From assembly GCA_036389035.1 (NCBI GenBank), contig DASVQQ010000007.1:124001-188000 (forward strand): a stretch of 64,000 nt of DNA, written 5' to 3'. The notes below the pieces were generated by a model. That model had not been told where the DNA came from. It searched no databases and saw only the letters and a list, made by a program, of their open reading frames with translations. A program made the position numbers and the translations under genes. Source of the DNA: Jatrophihabitans sp. GTDB lineage: Bacteria > Actinomycetota > Actinomycetes > Mycobacteriales > Jatrophihabitantaceae. Positions 1 to 9,893 of the stretch are shown here, piece by piece. Positions within the stretch are counted from its first letter, which is position 1, and each line of letters opens with the position of its first letter.

Positions 1-746
1 TGGCGACGGCGCTTGCCCGGCTGTCCGAGCGGGATCGGCAGACGCTCGTCGCCCACGAGGTAAACGGCCAGGACACCAGCAGCCTCGGTACCCAGTTCGG
101 CATGACGGCCGGCGCTGTCGCCGCCCAGTTGCACCGAGCCCGTGCCCGCCTGCGGGTGGAGTACCTTCTCGTGTCAGAAAAGGTGGAGCCGCCCACCGAC
201 CGGTGCCGGCAGGTCCTTTTCTCGCTCTCCGCCGGAGATCGTCGTCGGCAACGCGAGCTGGACACGGGGCGTCATCTGCTCGAGTGCGACATGTGCGTGC
301 GGATCAGCCGGCCCCTGCTCGAGAGAACCGCCGACGATCCCCGAAAAGACGTGATCGGAATTCACCGGGACGCCGACATCGTCACGGCTCGGCAGGCAGT
401 ACGAGAAATGGCTTCCAACGTCGGGTTCTCGCGGACGGATTCAACCATCATCGCAACGGCGGTCTCCGAGATCGCCCGTAATATCGTCCGGTTCGCCGAG
501 AAGGGCGAACTCAGCATCGAGGTAGTCGAGGATGGCCGGTACGGCGTGCAGATAGTGGCTCGGGACACCGGGCCGGGAATCGCCGATATCGACCAGGCCA
601 TGGTTGACGGGTACAGCACTTACAGCGGGCTGGGCCTGGGTTTGCCGGGTGCGCGCCGGTTGATGGATGAGTTCGAAGTCGTGTCAGAAGTGGGTCGAGG
701 AACAACGGTGACCATGATCAAATGGCGAAAGGAGATGCACAGGTGA
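1..746 (+). CDS. Sigma-70 region 4 / zinc anti-sigma / RsbT-kinase fusion (5' truncated)
   Basis: The gene is cut by the left edge; its frame is open from base 3, giving 247 visible residues. Visible residues 1-55 read as a sigma-70 region 4 helix-turn-helix, ending in the LHRARARLR signature of ECF sigma factors. Residues 68-98 contain a Cys followed by an H-x3-C-x2-C motif (H91, C95, C98), the zinc anti-sigma signature. Residues 120-245 form a GHKL/HATPase domain of the RsbT/anti-sigma kinase class, with an N-box (E156, N160), a DTGPGI G1 box and a GLGLGLPGAR G2 box. It overlaps the downstream rsbR-like gene, so it probably acts as the RsbT kinase of that module. The family assignments are motif-based; that sigma activity is controlled within the chain is inference. 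A region 2 may lie upstream of the window. Confidence 0.85.
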   Translation, partial: ATALARLSERDRQTLVAHEVNGQDTSSLGTQFGMTAGAVAAQLHRARARLRVEYLLVSEKVEPPTDRCRQVLFSLSAGDRRRQRELDTGRHLLECDMCVRISRPLLERTADDPRKDVIGIHRDADIVTARQAVREMASNVGFSRTDSTIIATAVSEIARNIVRFAEKGELSIEVVEDGRYGVQIVARDTGPGIADIDQAMVDGYSTYSGLGLGLPGARRLMDEFEVVSEVGRGTTVTMIKWRKEMHR

Positions 747-1648
747 GCGAGGACGAGCGAGTCGTCGAGCAAGCTGTATCGGACTTCCCGGCCCTGGACC
801 CTCAGGATGAGGAGCAGCTGCTGCCACAGCTGGTGGCGCACCTGCGGGAGAACCGCACCAGGCTCCGACAGGAGTGGGCCAGCCGTATTCAGGGCGCGCA
901 CCTGTTGCAGGCCATGACCCCGCAGGAGGTCGCCGCGGAGACCACCTCGGTGTACGACAACTACGTCGAGGTGCTCGAAACCGGAAACGTCGAAGCGCTG
1001 CAGCACTATGCCCGCGACCTGTCCGAGCGCATCATCCCCCGGGGGGTGGAGACCCACGAGGTAGTGGGCATAGTGCTGCTGCTCCGTGACGTGCTGGCGA
1101 GATCGCTGTTCGGCAAGTACCAGCAGGATTTCTCCATGCTCAACAGGGTTCTGGACGCCTACGAGCCCGCGGCGAACAGGATCGCCAACACCGTCGCGGT
1201 GAGCTTCGTGGACGAACGGGAACGGGTGATCCGTCAGCAGCAGGACGCCATCCGGGAGCTCTCGACGCCCGTTCTTCCGGTTCGGGAACGGCTCCTGATC
1301 CTTCCGATCATCGGAGTTCTGGACACCGAACGCGCTCGCCAGCTCACCGAGCAGCTACTCGCCGGCATTCGCAGGCATCGGGCGAAGGTCGTCGTCATCG
1401 ACATCACCGGCTCTCCCACCGTCGATGAGGCAGCTGCCAACCACCTCGTTCGGACGGTCGACGCCTCTCGCCTGATGGGGGCAAGCGTCATCATCACCGG
1501 GCTGTCGCCGGGCATCGCGCAGACTCTGGTGACGATCGGCGTCGATCTCGGCAAGATGAACACGATCGGGGATCTGCAGGGCGGCCTCGAAGAAGCCGAA
1601 CGGCTCCTGGGCTACACCGTGAGCCGGCAGGACGGTTCCACGGGATAA
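743..1648 (+). CDS. rsbR: RsbR-like stressosome protein with C-terminal STAS domain
   Basis: This is a 301-residue RsbR-type co-antagonist. Residues about 30-165 are an all-helical N-terminal sensor-like region resembling RsbRD_N. Residues about 176-286 are a STAS domain with the RsbR-family DITG.P..D motif (T222) and a second ITGLSP loop (T252), candidate sites for phosphorylation by an RsbT kinase. I chose the GTG at 743 because AAAGGAG at 728-734 stands 8 bases before it and it makes a GTGA overlap with the previous stop. An in-frame ATG at 722 would add seven residues but has no ribosome site. RsbR proteins build the stressosome core together with RsbS. What the sensor region detects cannot be read from the sequence. 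Confidence 0.85.
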   Translation: MSEDERVVEQAVSDFPALDPQDEEQLLPQLVAHLRENRTRLRQEWASRIQGAHLLQAMTPQEVAAETTSVYDNYVEVLETGNVEALQHYARDLSERIIPRGVETHEVVGIVLLLRDVLARSLFGKYQQDFSMLNRVLDAYEPAANRIANTVAVSFVDERERVIRQQQDAIRELSTPVLPVRERLLILPIIGVLDTERARQLTEQLLAGIRRHRAKVVVIDITGSPTVDEAAANHLVRTVDASRLMGASVIITGLSPGIAQTLVTIGVDLGKMNTIGDLQGGLEEAERLLGYTVSRQDGSTG

Positions 1649-2064
1649 TGGACTCCGGGCCAGCACTCGTATCGATCCTGCAGCAGGGTTCGACCCTGAT
1701 CGCATCGATCCACACTGCGCTCGATGACAGTCAGCTCATTCGCTTCCAGCGGGACCTGATCGAACAGATCGGTGCCCGCCGGTCGCGCGGGGTGATCATC
1801 GATGTCGCCGCATTGGATGTGCTGGACTCGTTCGGGCTGCGCACGCTCAGAGACATAGCCGAAATGGCTCGCCTTCGCGGAGCCATCACCGTGCTGGTAG
1901 GAATCCAACCGGACGTCGCTCTTGCCATGGTGGAACTGGGGTTGGGCACCGGGTCGATCGAGACAGCCCTGGATCTCGAGGAGGGCTTGGCCTACCTGGG
2001 CGTGGGCGTCACGGCAAGCACTGTCAACCACCGCCCGGAACACAAGATGTCACCGTGGGGGTGA
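1648..2064 (+). CDS. rsbS: RsbS-like STAS-domain antagonist
   Basis: This is a 138-residue single STAS domain. The motif DVLDSFGLRTL places S61 where RsbS proteins carry the serine phosphorylated by RsbT. In known stressosomes, unphosphorylated RsbS holds RsbT in the complex and phosphorylation releases it. The ATG overlaps the stop of the rsbR-like gene by one base (TAATG), so the two are probably translationally coupled and made in fixed ratio. The C-terminal tail after about residue 118 is short and unstructured. The RsbS assignment rests on length, the Ser motif and the position between the RsbR and RsbU-like genes. Confidence 0.85.
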   Translation: MDSGPALVSILQQGSTLIASIHTALDDSQLIRFQRDLIEQIGARRSRGVIIDVAALDVLDSFGLRTLRDIAEMARLRGAITVLVGIQPDVALAMVELGLGTGSIETALDLEEGLAYLGVGVTASTVNHRPEHKMSPWG

Positions 2065-2369
2065 CCCCGGAGCTGGAGCGCAATTACCGGGTCGCGTTCC
2101 TGCGTTACCTGCCGCGACGCGAAGAGGCGCCCCTTCATGCGGCCTACGAGATCGGGCGTTCGGCGGTTGTCCAGAGAATCACGATCCTGGACCTGGCCCA
2201 GCTGCACCACGAGGTGTTCCTGGACGTCATCCAGAACACTCCGGAAGCGGAGCTGGTCGGCGTCACGACGGCCGCGTCGGAATTCTTCCTGGAGGTTCTC
2301 GCCACCTATGACATGACCCAGCGGTCCTTGCTGGAGCAACAGCGGCCTCCGCCCACGGCCGAGCGCTAG
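2061..2369 (+). CDS. Stand-alone RsbU N-terminal (RsbT-binding) domain protein
   Basis: The product is about 102 residues. It has the pattern of the RsbU N-terminal domain: an early R.YLPRREE helix, AYEIGRSAV, then LDLAQLHHEVF. In Bacillus RsbU this helical domain binds RsbT and activates a C-terminal PP2C phosphatase. Here the protein stops right after the binding domain and no PP2C follows. The GTG at 2061 forms a GTGA overlap with the rsbS stop; a GTG at 2055 is an alternative. It is the last gene of a tightly overlapped four-gene operon. I infer that it is a docking partner or sink for the RsbT-like domain encoded by the first gene. Confidence 0.75.
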   Translation: MTPELERNYRVAFLRYLPRREEAPLHAAYEIGRSAVVQRITILDLAQLHHEVFLDVIQNTPEAELVGVTTAASEFFLEVLATYDMTQRSLLEQQRPPPTAER

Positions 2370-2565
2370 AACCTCGCACGCCTTGACAGGCACCCTTGCT
2401 GGCATACGCCGGAAATTTCAGGTTAAGGCGCTTTCTTCAAGATTGCCGTATTCGTGGCTATGCCGCCGCAAGCCGGAAGTGGGCAGGAGACGGGCTGGTT
2501 TTGCGACTTCGACTGTGCCTACTCTGTGGCATCAAAGGGACTAACTACCTAGAACGGAAGATTAA

Positions 2566-3291
2566 ATGCCCAAATCAGAACGCCCCGTAACAGGCCGTAT
2601 CGTCTTGGTGACCGGAGCCAACCGTGGCCTCGGCCATGCTCTGGTGGAGGAAGCACTCCACCGCGGCGCGAAGCGCGTCTACGCAGGAATGCGCACACCC
2701 GTCGACCACTCGGACAGCCGGGTCGTCACACTGCCTCTGGACGTGACCGACGGGGCGCAGATCAAGGCAGCGGTGAAGAGCATGGAAGACCTCGACGTGA
2801 TCATCAACAACGCGGGCGTGGGGACCTACGACGAGCTGGACGACCGCGCCGCTATCGGAGACCATCTCGCGGTCAACCTGTACGGCCCGTACGAGCTGAC
2901 CCAGGCCGTCCTGCCGCTGTTGGCAGCCTCTCGCGGCGATGTCGTTAACATCCTCTCACTGGCCGGGCTGGCAGCACTTCCGACCATGCCGGCCTACTCC
3001 ATCTCCAAAGCAGCAGCCCTTTCGCTCACTCAGGTGCAGCGGGCGCTGTTCGCCATGCACGGAGTGCGGGTGCACGCTGTCCTCACCGGCCCGGTCGATA
3101 CCGACATGACCCGGGCAGTGAACATCCCGAAGGCCGCACCAGCGGCGGTGGCCAAGGCCGTCTACGACGGCCTCGAGGCCGATCAGGAAGACATTTTTCC
3201 TGACGCGATGTCAGTTTCTATTGAAGCCGCCTGGGATGCCGGGGCCAACAAGATGCTTGAGCGTGCCACCTCGGGTCTGCTGCCTTCGTGA
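2566..3291 (+). CDS. Short-chain dehydrogenase/reductase
   Basis: This is a 241-residue classical SDR with an N-terminal Rossmann fold. The TGxxxGxG nucleotide-binding motif is at residues 16-23, NNAG at 80-83, and the catalytic residues include S130 and Y143-x3-K147. Such enzymes reduce carbonyls or oxidise alcohols with NAD(P)H; the substrate cannot be told from sequence. The ATG is preceded by GGAAG at a suitable distance. It stands alone after a 196-base gap from the Rsb operon. That gap is AT-richer than its surroundings and holds no convincing gene. The region also faces a convergent secreted-protein gene. Confidence 0.85.
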   Translation: MPKSERPVTGRIVLVTGANRGLGHALVEEALHRGAKRVYAGMRTPVDHSDSRVVTLPLDVTDGAQIKAAVKSMEDLDVIINNAGVGTYDELDDRAAIGDHLAVNLYGPYELTQAVLPLLAASRGDVVNILSLAGLAALPTMPAYSISKAAALSLTQVQRALFAMHGVRVHAVLTGPVDTDMTRAVNIPKAAPAAVAKAVYDGLEADQEDIFPDAMSVSIEAAWDAGANKMLERATSGLLPS

Positions 3292-3390
3292 CTGCTCGAG
3301 CGTTCCCGCGCTGTCACCGTCTCGCCGAGGCCACGACGCCCTAAGAACTTGAACGCCCTGTTGTCTGATGTCGCACTGATGATGCGACGG

Positions 3391-4077
3391 CTAAACCGTG
3401 TTGAAGTTGCCCGTCGTGGGGGAGCCGAGGTAGCAGTTGCCGGAGGATGTGCCGTTGCCGGTGACCTCATTGCCGAGCAGGTAGTCCTCGCCCCATCCGG
3501 GTGGCCAGTTGCACCCCGAGTCCAGGAACCAGGTCTGCCCGGCGGGCCGGCCCATGCAGGTCATCGACAACTGCTTCGGCGCGGTCTTGCTCAGGCCGCA
3601 GTCGGTGGGTATCTGCCCGCCGTCCCAGATCGTGCCGGTCCCTACCGAGCTGATGTTGGCCGGCGAGCTGGAGCTGGTCAGCGTCAGCTGCATGGTCTCG
3701 GCCGGCTCGGCCACACCGTCGTTGTAAAAAGTGATGGGGACGTAGGCCTGGGGAGAATTCTGTTGAATGGTGACGGTGCCCGAGGTGGCGTGGTAGTCAC
3801 TGCCGGCGACCGCGCTGCCGTTCACCGTCTGGTAGCCGATGGTGATCGGAGCGCTGCCCTGGTTGGTGGTGTAGATGATAAATACGAGCTGCGTGTCGTA
3901 CGTGCCGCATCGGTACGGCGAGGTAGTTGAGCATGACTTGACGTACTCGTAGCTGGCTCCACCCACCACCGTGACCGTCGGGGTGCGTGCGCGAGTGGCC
4001 GCCTCGGCGGCCTGCACCGACAGCAGGCAGAGCGCGGCTGCGGCAACGAGTGTCATGCAACGACGTAGTAGGTTCAT
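3391..4077 (-). CDS. Secreted Calx-beta domain protein
   Basis: This is a 228-residue exported protein. Residues 1-27 are a Sec signal peptide: a basic start, a hydrophobic core and an AEA-A cleavage-like end. Residues about 60-150 match the Calx-beta motif, with TVNGSAVAGSDY followed by SGTVT and a DGVAEPAETMQLTL segment, a fold often found in extracellular adhesion proteins that may bind calcium. The C-terminal 70 residues are Cys-, Trp- and Gly-rich with no family I recognise; the cysteines may form disulfides outside the cell. AGGAG precedes the ATG by seven bases. It is a single gene with no operon partners, and its role is unknown. Confidence 0.75.
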   Translation of the reverse strand: MNLLRRCMTLVAAAALCLLSVQAAEAATRARTPTVTVVGGASYEYVKSCSTTSPYRCGTYDTQLVFIIYTTNQGSAPITIGYQTVNGSAVAGSDYHATSGTVTIQQNSPQAYVPITFYNDGVAEPAETMQLTLTSSSSPANISSVGTGTIWDGGQIPTDCGLSKTAPKQLSMTCMGRPAGQTWFLDSGCNWPPGWGEDYLLGNEVTGNGTSSGNCYLGSPTTGNFNTV

Positions 4078-4291
4078 CGTGCGCTCCTAATGCAAGGAAT
4101 AGCGCCAAGCCGCCAATAGGCGGGGGATACTATGTCATTCGGGGCGACTCTTGCATAGTGGCTGTATTCCACATGAAAAGACATTGCGCGCGCAACTGCG
4201 CTGGTCGCCCGGAACCCACCCCGCCCCTGGGCTGAAGGTGGCCGGTGCCTGCTGAATTTCAGCGCCCTGCCGCTCAGCGAATGGGCAGTTG

Positions 4292-4363
4292 TGGGCCCCG
4301 TCGGACTCGAACCGACAACCTACGGATTAAAAGTCCGCAGCTCTGCCATTGAGCTAGAGGCCC
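4292..4363 (-). tRNA. tRNA-Lys (TTT)
   Basis: On the minus strand a full cloverleaf can be folded. The 7-bp acceptor is GGGCCTC with GGGGCCC (one T-G pair), the D arm holds TAGCTCAATGGCAGAGC, the anticodon stem is GCGGA/TCCGT around loop CTTTTAA, and the T arm is GTCGG-TTCGAGT-CCGAC. The anticodon is TTT, hence lysine. No CCA is encoded; the base after the discriminator A is followed by CAA. Confidence 0.95.
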
Positions 4364-4472
4364 CAGAGAATGAACGTCTCGCCTTTTCAGCATTCAGGGA
4401 ACCGAGACGCCGATCCTCCGCAGCACAGTGTCTCAGACTTCTCACCACTGACCACAGGTGGCGTATGCCTAC

Positions 4473-5132
4473 TTACGAGGGGGTCGGTGAGGCGTCAGGG
4501 CTGGCCGAATCTGAGGCGTCGGGGCTGGCTGAGTCAGACGCGGCCGGCGACTTGGGCGCGGTGCTTGCCGAGGCCGCCGGATCCTTGAGCTTGGGGTTCA
4601 GCGCGATCGCCTTCTTCACCGCGGCGTCGCCTTCTTTGACCTTGCCGGTGGCGCGCAGCAGCAGGCCCAGGTTGAGATGCGCCGCGGCGTCCTTGGGAGC
4701 GGCCTTGATCGCCCGCTGGTACAGCGAGATGGCTTCGGCATTGTTGCCCTTGGCCTTCACCAGGATCGCCAGGTTGAACAGGGCCGGCTCGTAGGCCGGG
4801 TCGATCGCCAGCACCACCCGGTACTTGTTCTCGGCCTCGCCGTAGTTAGACCGGGCGGCGTCGATCAGGGCCAGGTCATACAGCGCGTACTTGTTCTTCT
4901 TGTCGTACTTGAGGACCTCGTTGTACTGGCGGACCGCCTCATCGAGATCGCCCTTGGCCTGGGCGTCGAGCCCGGCAGCCAGGGCGTTCGAGGCCTTCTT
5001 CGGATCCGGGTCGACGGTGCCGTCGTCGTTTCCGCAGGCAGCCAGCGCCAGGACGGTGACAGTGGCCATCACCAGGGCGGCGCAGCGGTTCCCCACCCTC
5101 TTCAGGAACGCATTAGGTGTGCCACTACGCAT
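4473..5132 (-). CDS. TPR-repeat lipoprotein
   Basis: This is a 219-residue protein with a lipoprotein signal peptide ending LALAAC (lipidated C33). Residues about 45-180 carry roughly four tetratricopeptide repeats, recognisable by Y-x-x-A/L, A.Y..A and P.Y..AL..L patterns. TPRs usually mediate protein-protein contact. The last 40 residues are a low-complexity tail rich in Ser, Ala, Asp and Pro. GGAG stands nine bases before the ATG. The protein should be anchored on the outer face of the membrane as a scaffold; its partner is not evident from the neighbours, which are a tRNA and a collagen-like gene. Confidence 0.8.
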   Translation of the reverse strand: MRSGTPNAFLKRVGNRCAALVMATVTVLALAACGNDDGTVDPDPKKASNALAAGLDAQAKGDLDEAVRQYNEVLKYDKKNKYALYDLALIDAARSNYGEAENKYRVVLAIDPAYEPALFNLAILVKAKGNNAEAISLYQRAIKAAPKDAAAHLNLGLLLRATGKVKEGDAAVKKAIALNPKLKDPAASASTAPKSPAASDSASPDASDSASPDASPTPS

Positions 5133-5336
5133 GATCTTTCTCCGACTTTCTGGTGAGTGGTGCGGTGGATCATCACGGGCGTTGGAGCCCCTTTCGCCCG
5201 CGACCTAACAACAACATAACGTCAACATCTTAACCCGGAGCGGTAATCGCCCTGGGCTTTGAGCCTCAGTTGAGGCGAAGCTGGATGCGAATCGTCACCG
5301 GGTCGCGGCTTCCTACAGCTATCGCGCCCAGCAGGA

Positions 5337-5370
5337 CGCGAGGCCCGCCAGTTACCTGGCGGGCCTCGCG
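5337..5370. terminator. Strong hairpin terminator between TPR and collagen-like genes
   Basis: A perfect 15-bp stem (CGCGAGGCCCGCCAG at 5337-5351 and its complement at 5356-5370) closes a 4-base TTAC loop, 34 bases past the stop of the collagen-like gene. No T-run follows on either strand, as is common for actinobacterial terminators. It would end transcription of the collagen-like gene before the TPR gene promoter. Confidence 0.75.
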
Positions 5371-5404
5371 CCTACGGTGTTGCCTTGATCGTGCGCCCTG
5401 TCAG

Positions 5405-7369
<1,965 letters not shown>

Positions 7370-7685
7370 GAAGACGTCTTCCCCCCGCGGAATAGTCAAT
7401 GAATTCGCGCGTGGGTTCGCCTCTAGCTCCCTGCCAGGCCGAGGGCGACCATAATGCCTGGCAGATCTTTGCCCGCTGGGCCTGAGTTGGCCGTACTCGC
7501 AAACTAACACGATCTTTAGGCGAGTAACAAGACGGTTTCCTCAAAGTTTCCTCAAAGTCCTTTGCCGCACCTACATATCTCGCGAAACGGGCGTACATCC
7601 TGACCAAGTGATCGGTCATAACTTGCTTACAGCAAGCGACCGTAAGCGCAGCGTGACAGAACGAGCCCGGTGGGATATCGCAAGC
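7370..7685. promoter_or_regulatory. Control region upstream of the collagen-like gene
   Basis: No gene is seen in these 316 bases. They hold two perfect tandem copies of TTTCCTCAAAG at about 7542-7563, on the minus strand CTTTGAGGAAA twice, placed about 170 bases before the collagen-like start. A CTTGC-TTACA-GCAAG inverted repeat lies at 7622-7636. These look like regulator-binding sites or promoter parts; I cannot assign a factor. Confidence 0.35.
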
Positions 7686-8030
7686 TCAGCTGCTCTGCCG
7701 CTTGGCTGGTTTGGCGCTGCGCGGCTGCGGTGCCGGAGAAGTGCTCAGCTTGTCGATCTCGGCCTGCAACTCCGAATTGACGGTGCGCAACGCAAGCACC
7801 ATCTCGATGCCGGCAAGGTTCAGGCCGGCATCGAGCAGGGCGGCGATGTCGCGCAGCCGGCGAAGGTCGTTCTCGCTGTACCGGCGGGTGCCGCCGGCGG
7901 TGCGCTGGGGATTGACCAAGCCGCGAGCTTCGTACTGGCGCAGGTTCTGAGGCCCGCTGCCGACCAGCTCGGCGGCGGTCGTGATGCCGTACACGCCACG
8001 GTTGGGATCTGGCTGCGGAAAGGGTCCCAT
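7686..8030 (-). CDS. MerR-family heat-shock regulator (HspR-like)
   Basis: The product is 114 residues. It has a MerR-type winged helix: GVYGITTAAELVGSGPQNLRQYE, then the wing GLVNPQRTAGGTRRYSENDLRRL, followed by the helix LLDAGLNLAGIEMVL. This arrangement matches HspR, the repressor of actinobacterial chaperone genes. A C-terminal coiled segment and basic tail follow. The ATG at 8030 has GAGGAG nine bases upstream; an earlier in-frame ATG at 8057 lacks a site. The gene is divergent from hsp20, so it probably controls that promoter. I do not see the classical HAIR operator in the short space between them. Confidence 0.85.
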   Translation of the reverse strand: MGPFPQPDPNRGVYGITTAAELVGSGPQNLRQYEARGLVNPQRTAGGTRRYSENDLRRLRDIAALLDAGLNLAGIEMVLALRTVNSELQAEIDKLSTSPAPQPRSAKPAKRQSS

Positions 8031-8168
8031 CGAACTGCTCTCCTCTGCTACTTGCATCAGTCTAGAAAGTTTGATACAACAAATCTACATCAGCCATAAC
8101 ACATTAGGTGAGATGGCAGATGCGACCTAAGGAGAAACTCGACCGTCACTGTGGAGGTGGCAACCCCA

Positions 8169-8594
8169 ATGCTTATCCGTACTGACCCGTTCCGCGAACT
8201 CGACCGCTTCGCTTCCCAGGTCTTCGGCACGACCGCCCGGCCGACCGCGATGCCGATGGACGCCTGGCGCGAGGGCGACCGCTTCATCGTCGAGTTCGAC
8301 CTGCCGGCTGTCGATCCGGAGAGCGTTGACCTCGACGTCGAACGCAACGTGCTGACGGTGCGCGCCGAGCGGCGGCTTCGCACCGAGAACGACATCGAGC
8401 TGCTCGCGGCCGAGCGCCCGCGTGGCGTCTTCAGCAGGCAGGTCATCCTGGGCGACGCCCTCGACACCGAGAACATCGAGGCCAGCTACCAGGCCGGTGT
8501 GCTGCGCCTGACGATCCCGGTCGCCGAGAAGGCCAAGCCCCGCAAGATCATGATTCAGAGCGACGCCCAGAACCGGCAGGCGATCTCCGTCTGA
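8169..8594 (+). CDS. Small heat-shock protein (Hsp20/alpha-crystallin family)
   Basis: The product is 141 residues, the usual Hsp20 size. The alpha-crystallin domain spans about residues 30-125 with [19 protein letters not shown] and the [14 protein letters not shown] strand region; an IPV motif sits near the C-terminus where I-x-I/V mediates oligomer contact. The chaperone holds unfolded proteins during stress. The ATG at 8169 is preceded by GGAGG at 8153-8157; an upstream GTG at 8151 is less likely. It is divergent from the HspR-like regulator, which I infer represses it. Confidence 0.9.
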   Translation: MLIRTDPFRELDRFASQVFGTTARPTAMPMDAWREGDRFIVEFDLPAVDPESVDLDVERNVLTVRAERRLRTENDIELLAAERPRGVFSRQVILGDALDTENIEASYQAGVLRLTIPVAEKAKPRKIMIQSDAQNRQAISV

Positions 8595-8718
8595 CGCATC
8601 GCTGGTTCCGGTGGCCCGGAACGGCACCGCCGCACTCGGCTGTGCCCGTTCCGGGCTCGCCTGTCTCAGCCCGCGAACCCAGCCCGCGAACCTCGGCCGC
8701 GGAGGCAGGCGGAGGCAG

Positions 8719-9120
8719 TCAGCCTTGCCAGGGCGTAGGTTCGGCTGCCGGCCTCAGCCGGTAATGGACGGTGTCATAGCGCATCAGCCGGTGGACCAAC
8801 GGCACCAGCCGGCCATGCAGCACCGGAAATCGGCGGGCCAGTAACCGGCGGGCCAACTCGATGTCGGGACCGGACAGCAGGCTGGCGACAGCCGGCTGGT
8901 CCGAGCCCTGAGGGCGGCCGGTGAACGAGCACGGAGCCACCCGGACGCCGGGAAAGTTCCGCAGCCGCCGAGCCTTGCCCGATGTCGACCAGGTGCGGAA
9001 GTACCCCACGCCATCCTCGCCCACCGCCAGGTTGACCGGGGTGTCGACGGTGGAGCCGTCGCGCCGCCTGGTGCTGAGCAGCACGGTCTTGGCGCGGCGC
9101 AGGTGCTCGAAGGTCTCCAT
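8719..9120 (-). CDS. PPOX-class F420-dependent oxidoreductase-like protein
   Basis: The product is 133 residues with the split-barrel pattern of the flavin/F420-binding PPOX family: KTVLLSTRRRDGSTVDTPVN, GVGYFRTW..SGKARRLRN and the following V..APC strand. This resembles the actinobacterial group annotated as PPOX class F420-dependent enzymes (TIGR03666-type). The ATG overlaps the last base of the nicotinamidase stop codon (TGATG), so the two genes form one transcript. The substrate is unknown; F420 versus FMN use cannot be proven by eye. Confidence 0.75.
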   Translation of the reverse strand: METFEHLRRAKTVLLSTRRRDGSTVDTPVNLAVGEDGVGYFRTWSTSGKARRLRNFPGVRVAPCSFTGRPQGSDQPAVASLLSGPDIELARRLLARRFPVLHGRLVPLVHRLMRYDTVHYRLRPAAEPTPWQG

Positions 9121-9716
9121 CACCCGCTCCTCGCACCCGACCGGGCCAGCACGCCGCCTGCCGAGCTGACCTCCGCGCGTGCCGCCGCGCCGGACTCCTC
9201 GGTGACCGGCACCGTCAGGTCGGTCAGCAGCCGCACCGCTAAGCCGGCTTGAAGGGCGTCCAGGGCGCTGGCCCGGACACAATGGGACTCGGCGATGCCG
9301 CACACGTCCAGCTCGCTGACACCTGCCTCGCTGAGCACCTCGACCAGCGTGCGGCCGTCCGGCGAGGTTCCGTCGAATGCCGAGTAGGCAGCCTCGTGCA
9401 GCCCTTTCTTGATCGTCACGTCCGCACCGGAGGGCGCCAGGGCGGCGGTGACCACGGGATGCAGCTCGGCGTTGGCGGTGCCGGCCAGCCCGTGCGGCGG
9501 CCAGGTGTCGACGAAGTCAGGCTGCTCGGAGAAGTGCGCGCCCGGATCGAGGTGCCAGTCCTGGCTGGTGATCGTCAGCCGGTACTCGGCCCGGTGCGCC
9601 TTCAGGTGCTCGGCGATCCGGTCGGCGACCTGGTTGCCACCGGCCACCGCCAGCTCACCGCCCTCGCAGAAGGTCGGTTGCACATCGACTATGAGCAGCG
9701 CGCGAGTACCGGGCAT
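9120..9716 (-). CDS. pncA: Nicotinamidase (isochorismatase-like hydrolase)
   Basis: This 198-residue enzyme would hydrolyse nicotinamide to nicotinate for NAD recycling. The catalytic triad is visible: D11 in IVDVQ, K104 in IKKG and C146 in ESHCV. The metal ligands D53, H55, H61 and H75 keep the spacing of mycobacterial PncA. AAAGGA lies seven bases before the ATG. It is the first gene of a two-gene unit with the PPOX protein. A C-terminal extension of about 15 residues is of low complexity. The assignment is strong. Confidence 0.92.
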   Translation of the reverse strand: MPGTRALLIVDVQPTFCEGGELAVAGGNQVADRIAEHLKAHRAEYRLTITSQDWHLDPGAHFSEQPDFVDTWPPHGLAGTANAELHPVVTAALAPSGADVTIKKGLHEAAYSAFDGTSPDGRTLVEVLSEAGVSELDVCGIAESHCVRASALDALQAGLAVRLLTDLTVPVTEESGAAARAEVSSAGGVLARSGARSG

Positions 9717-9893
9717 CGGCGGGTCCTTTCGTGCGAGGTGAGGCTCTACTGGACCCTACGACAGCCGGCTCGACCGCTTCCAGCGCGTCCTCGCACCGGC
9801 GATCCGTGGCCTTTGACGCCAAAGTCCCCGAGCTCCGGCAGGCCTGGCGCCCAGCCGGCGTTTCGCGCGCCCATCGGCTGGCAGGATGGCTGA

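Noticed and set aside
8031..8168. HAIR operator for the HspR-like regulator
   Set aside because: The CTTGAGT-N7-ACTCAAG pattern is absent; only AT-rich sequence is present.
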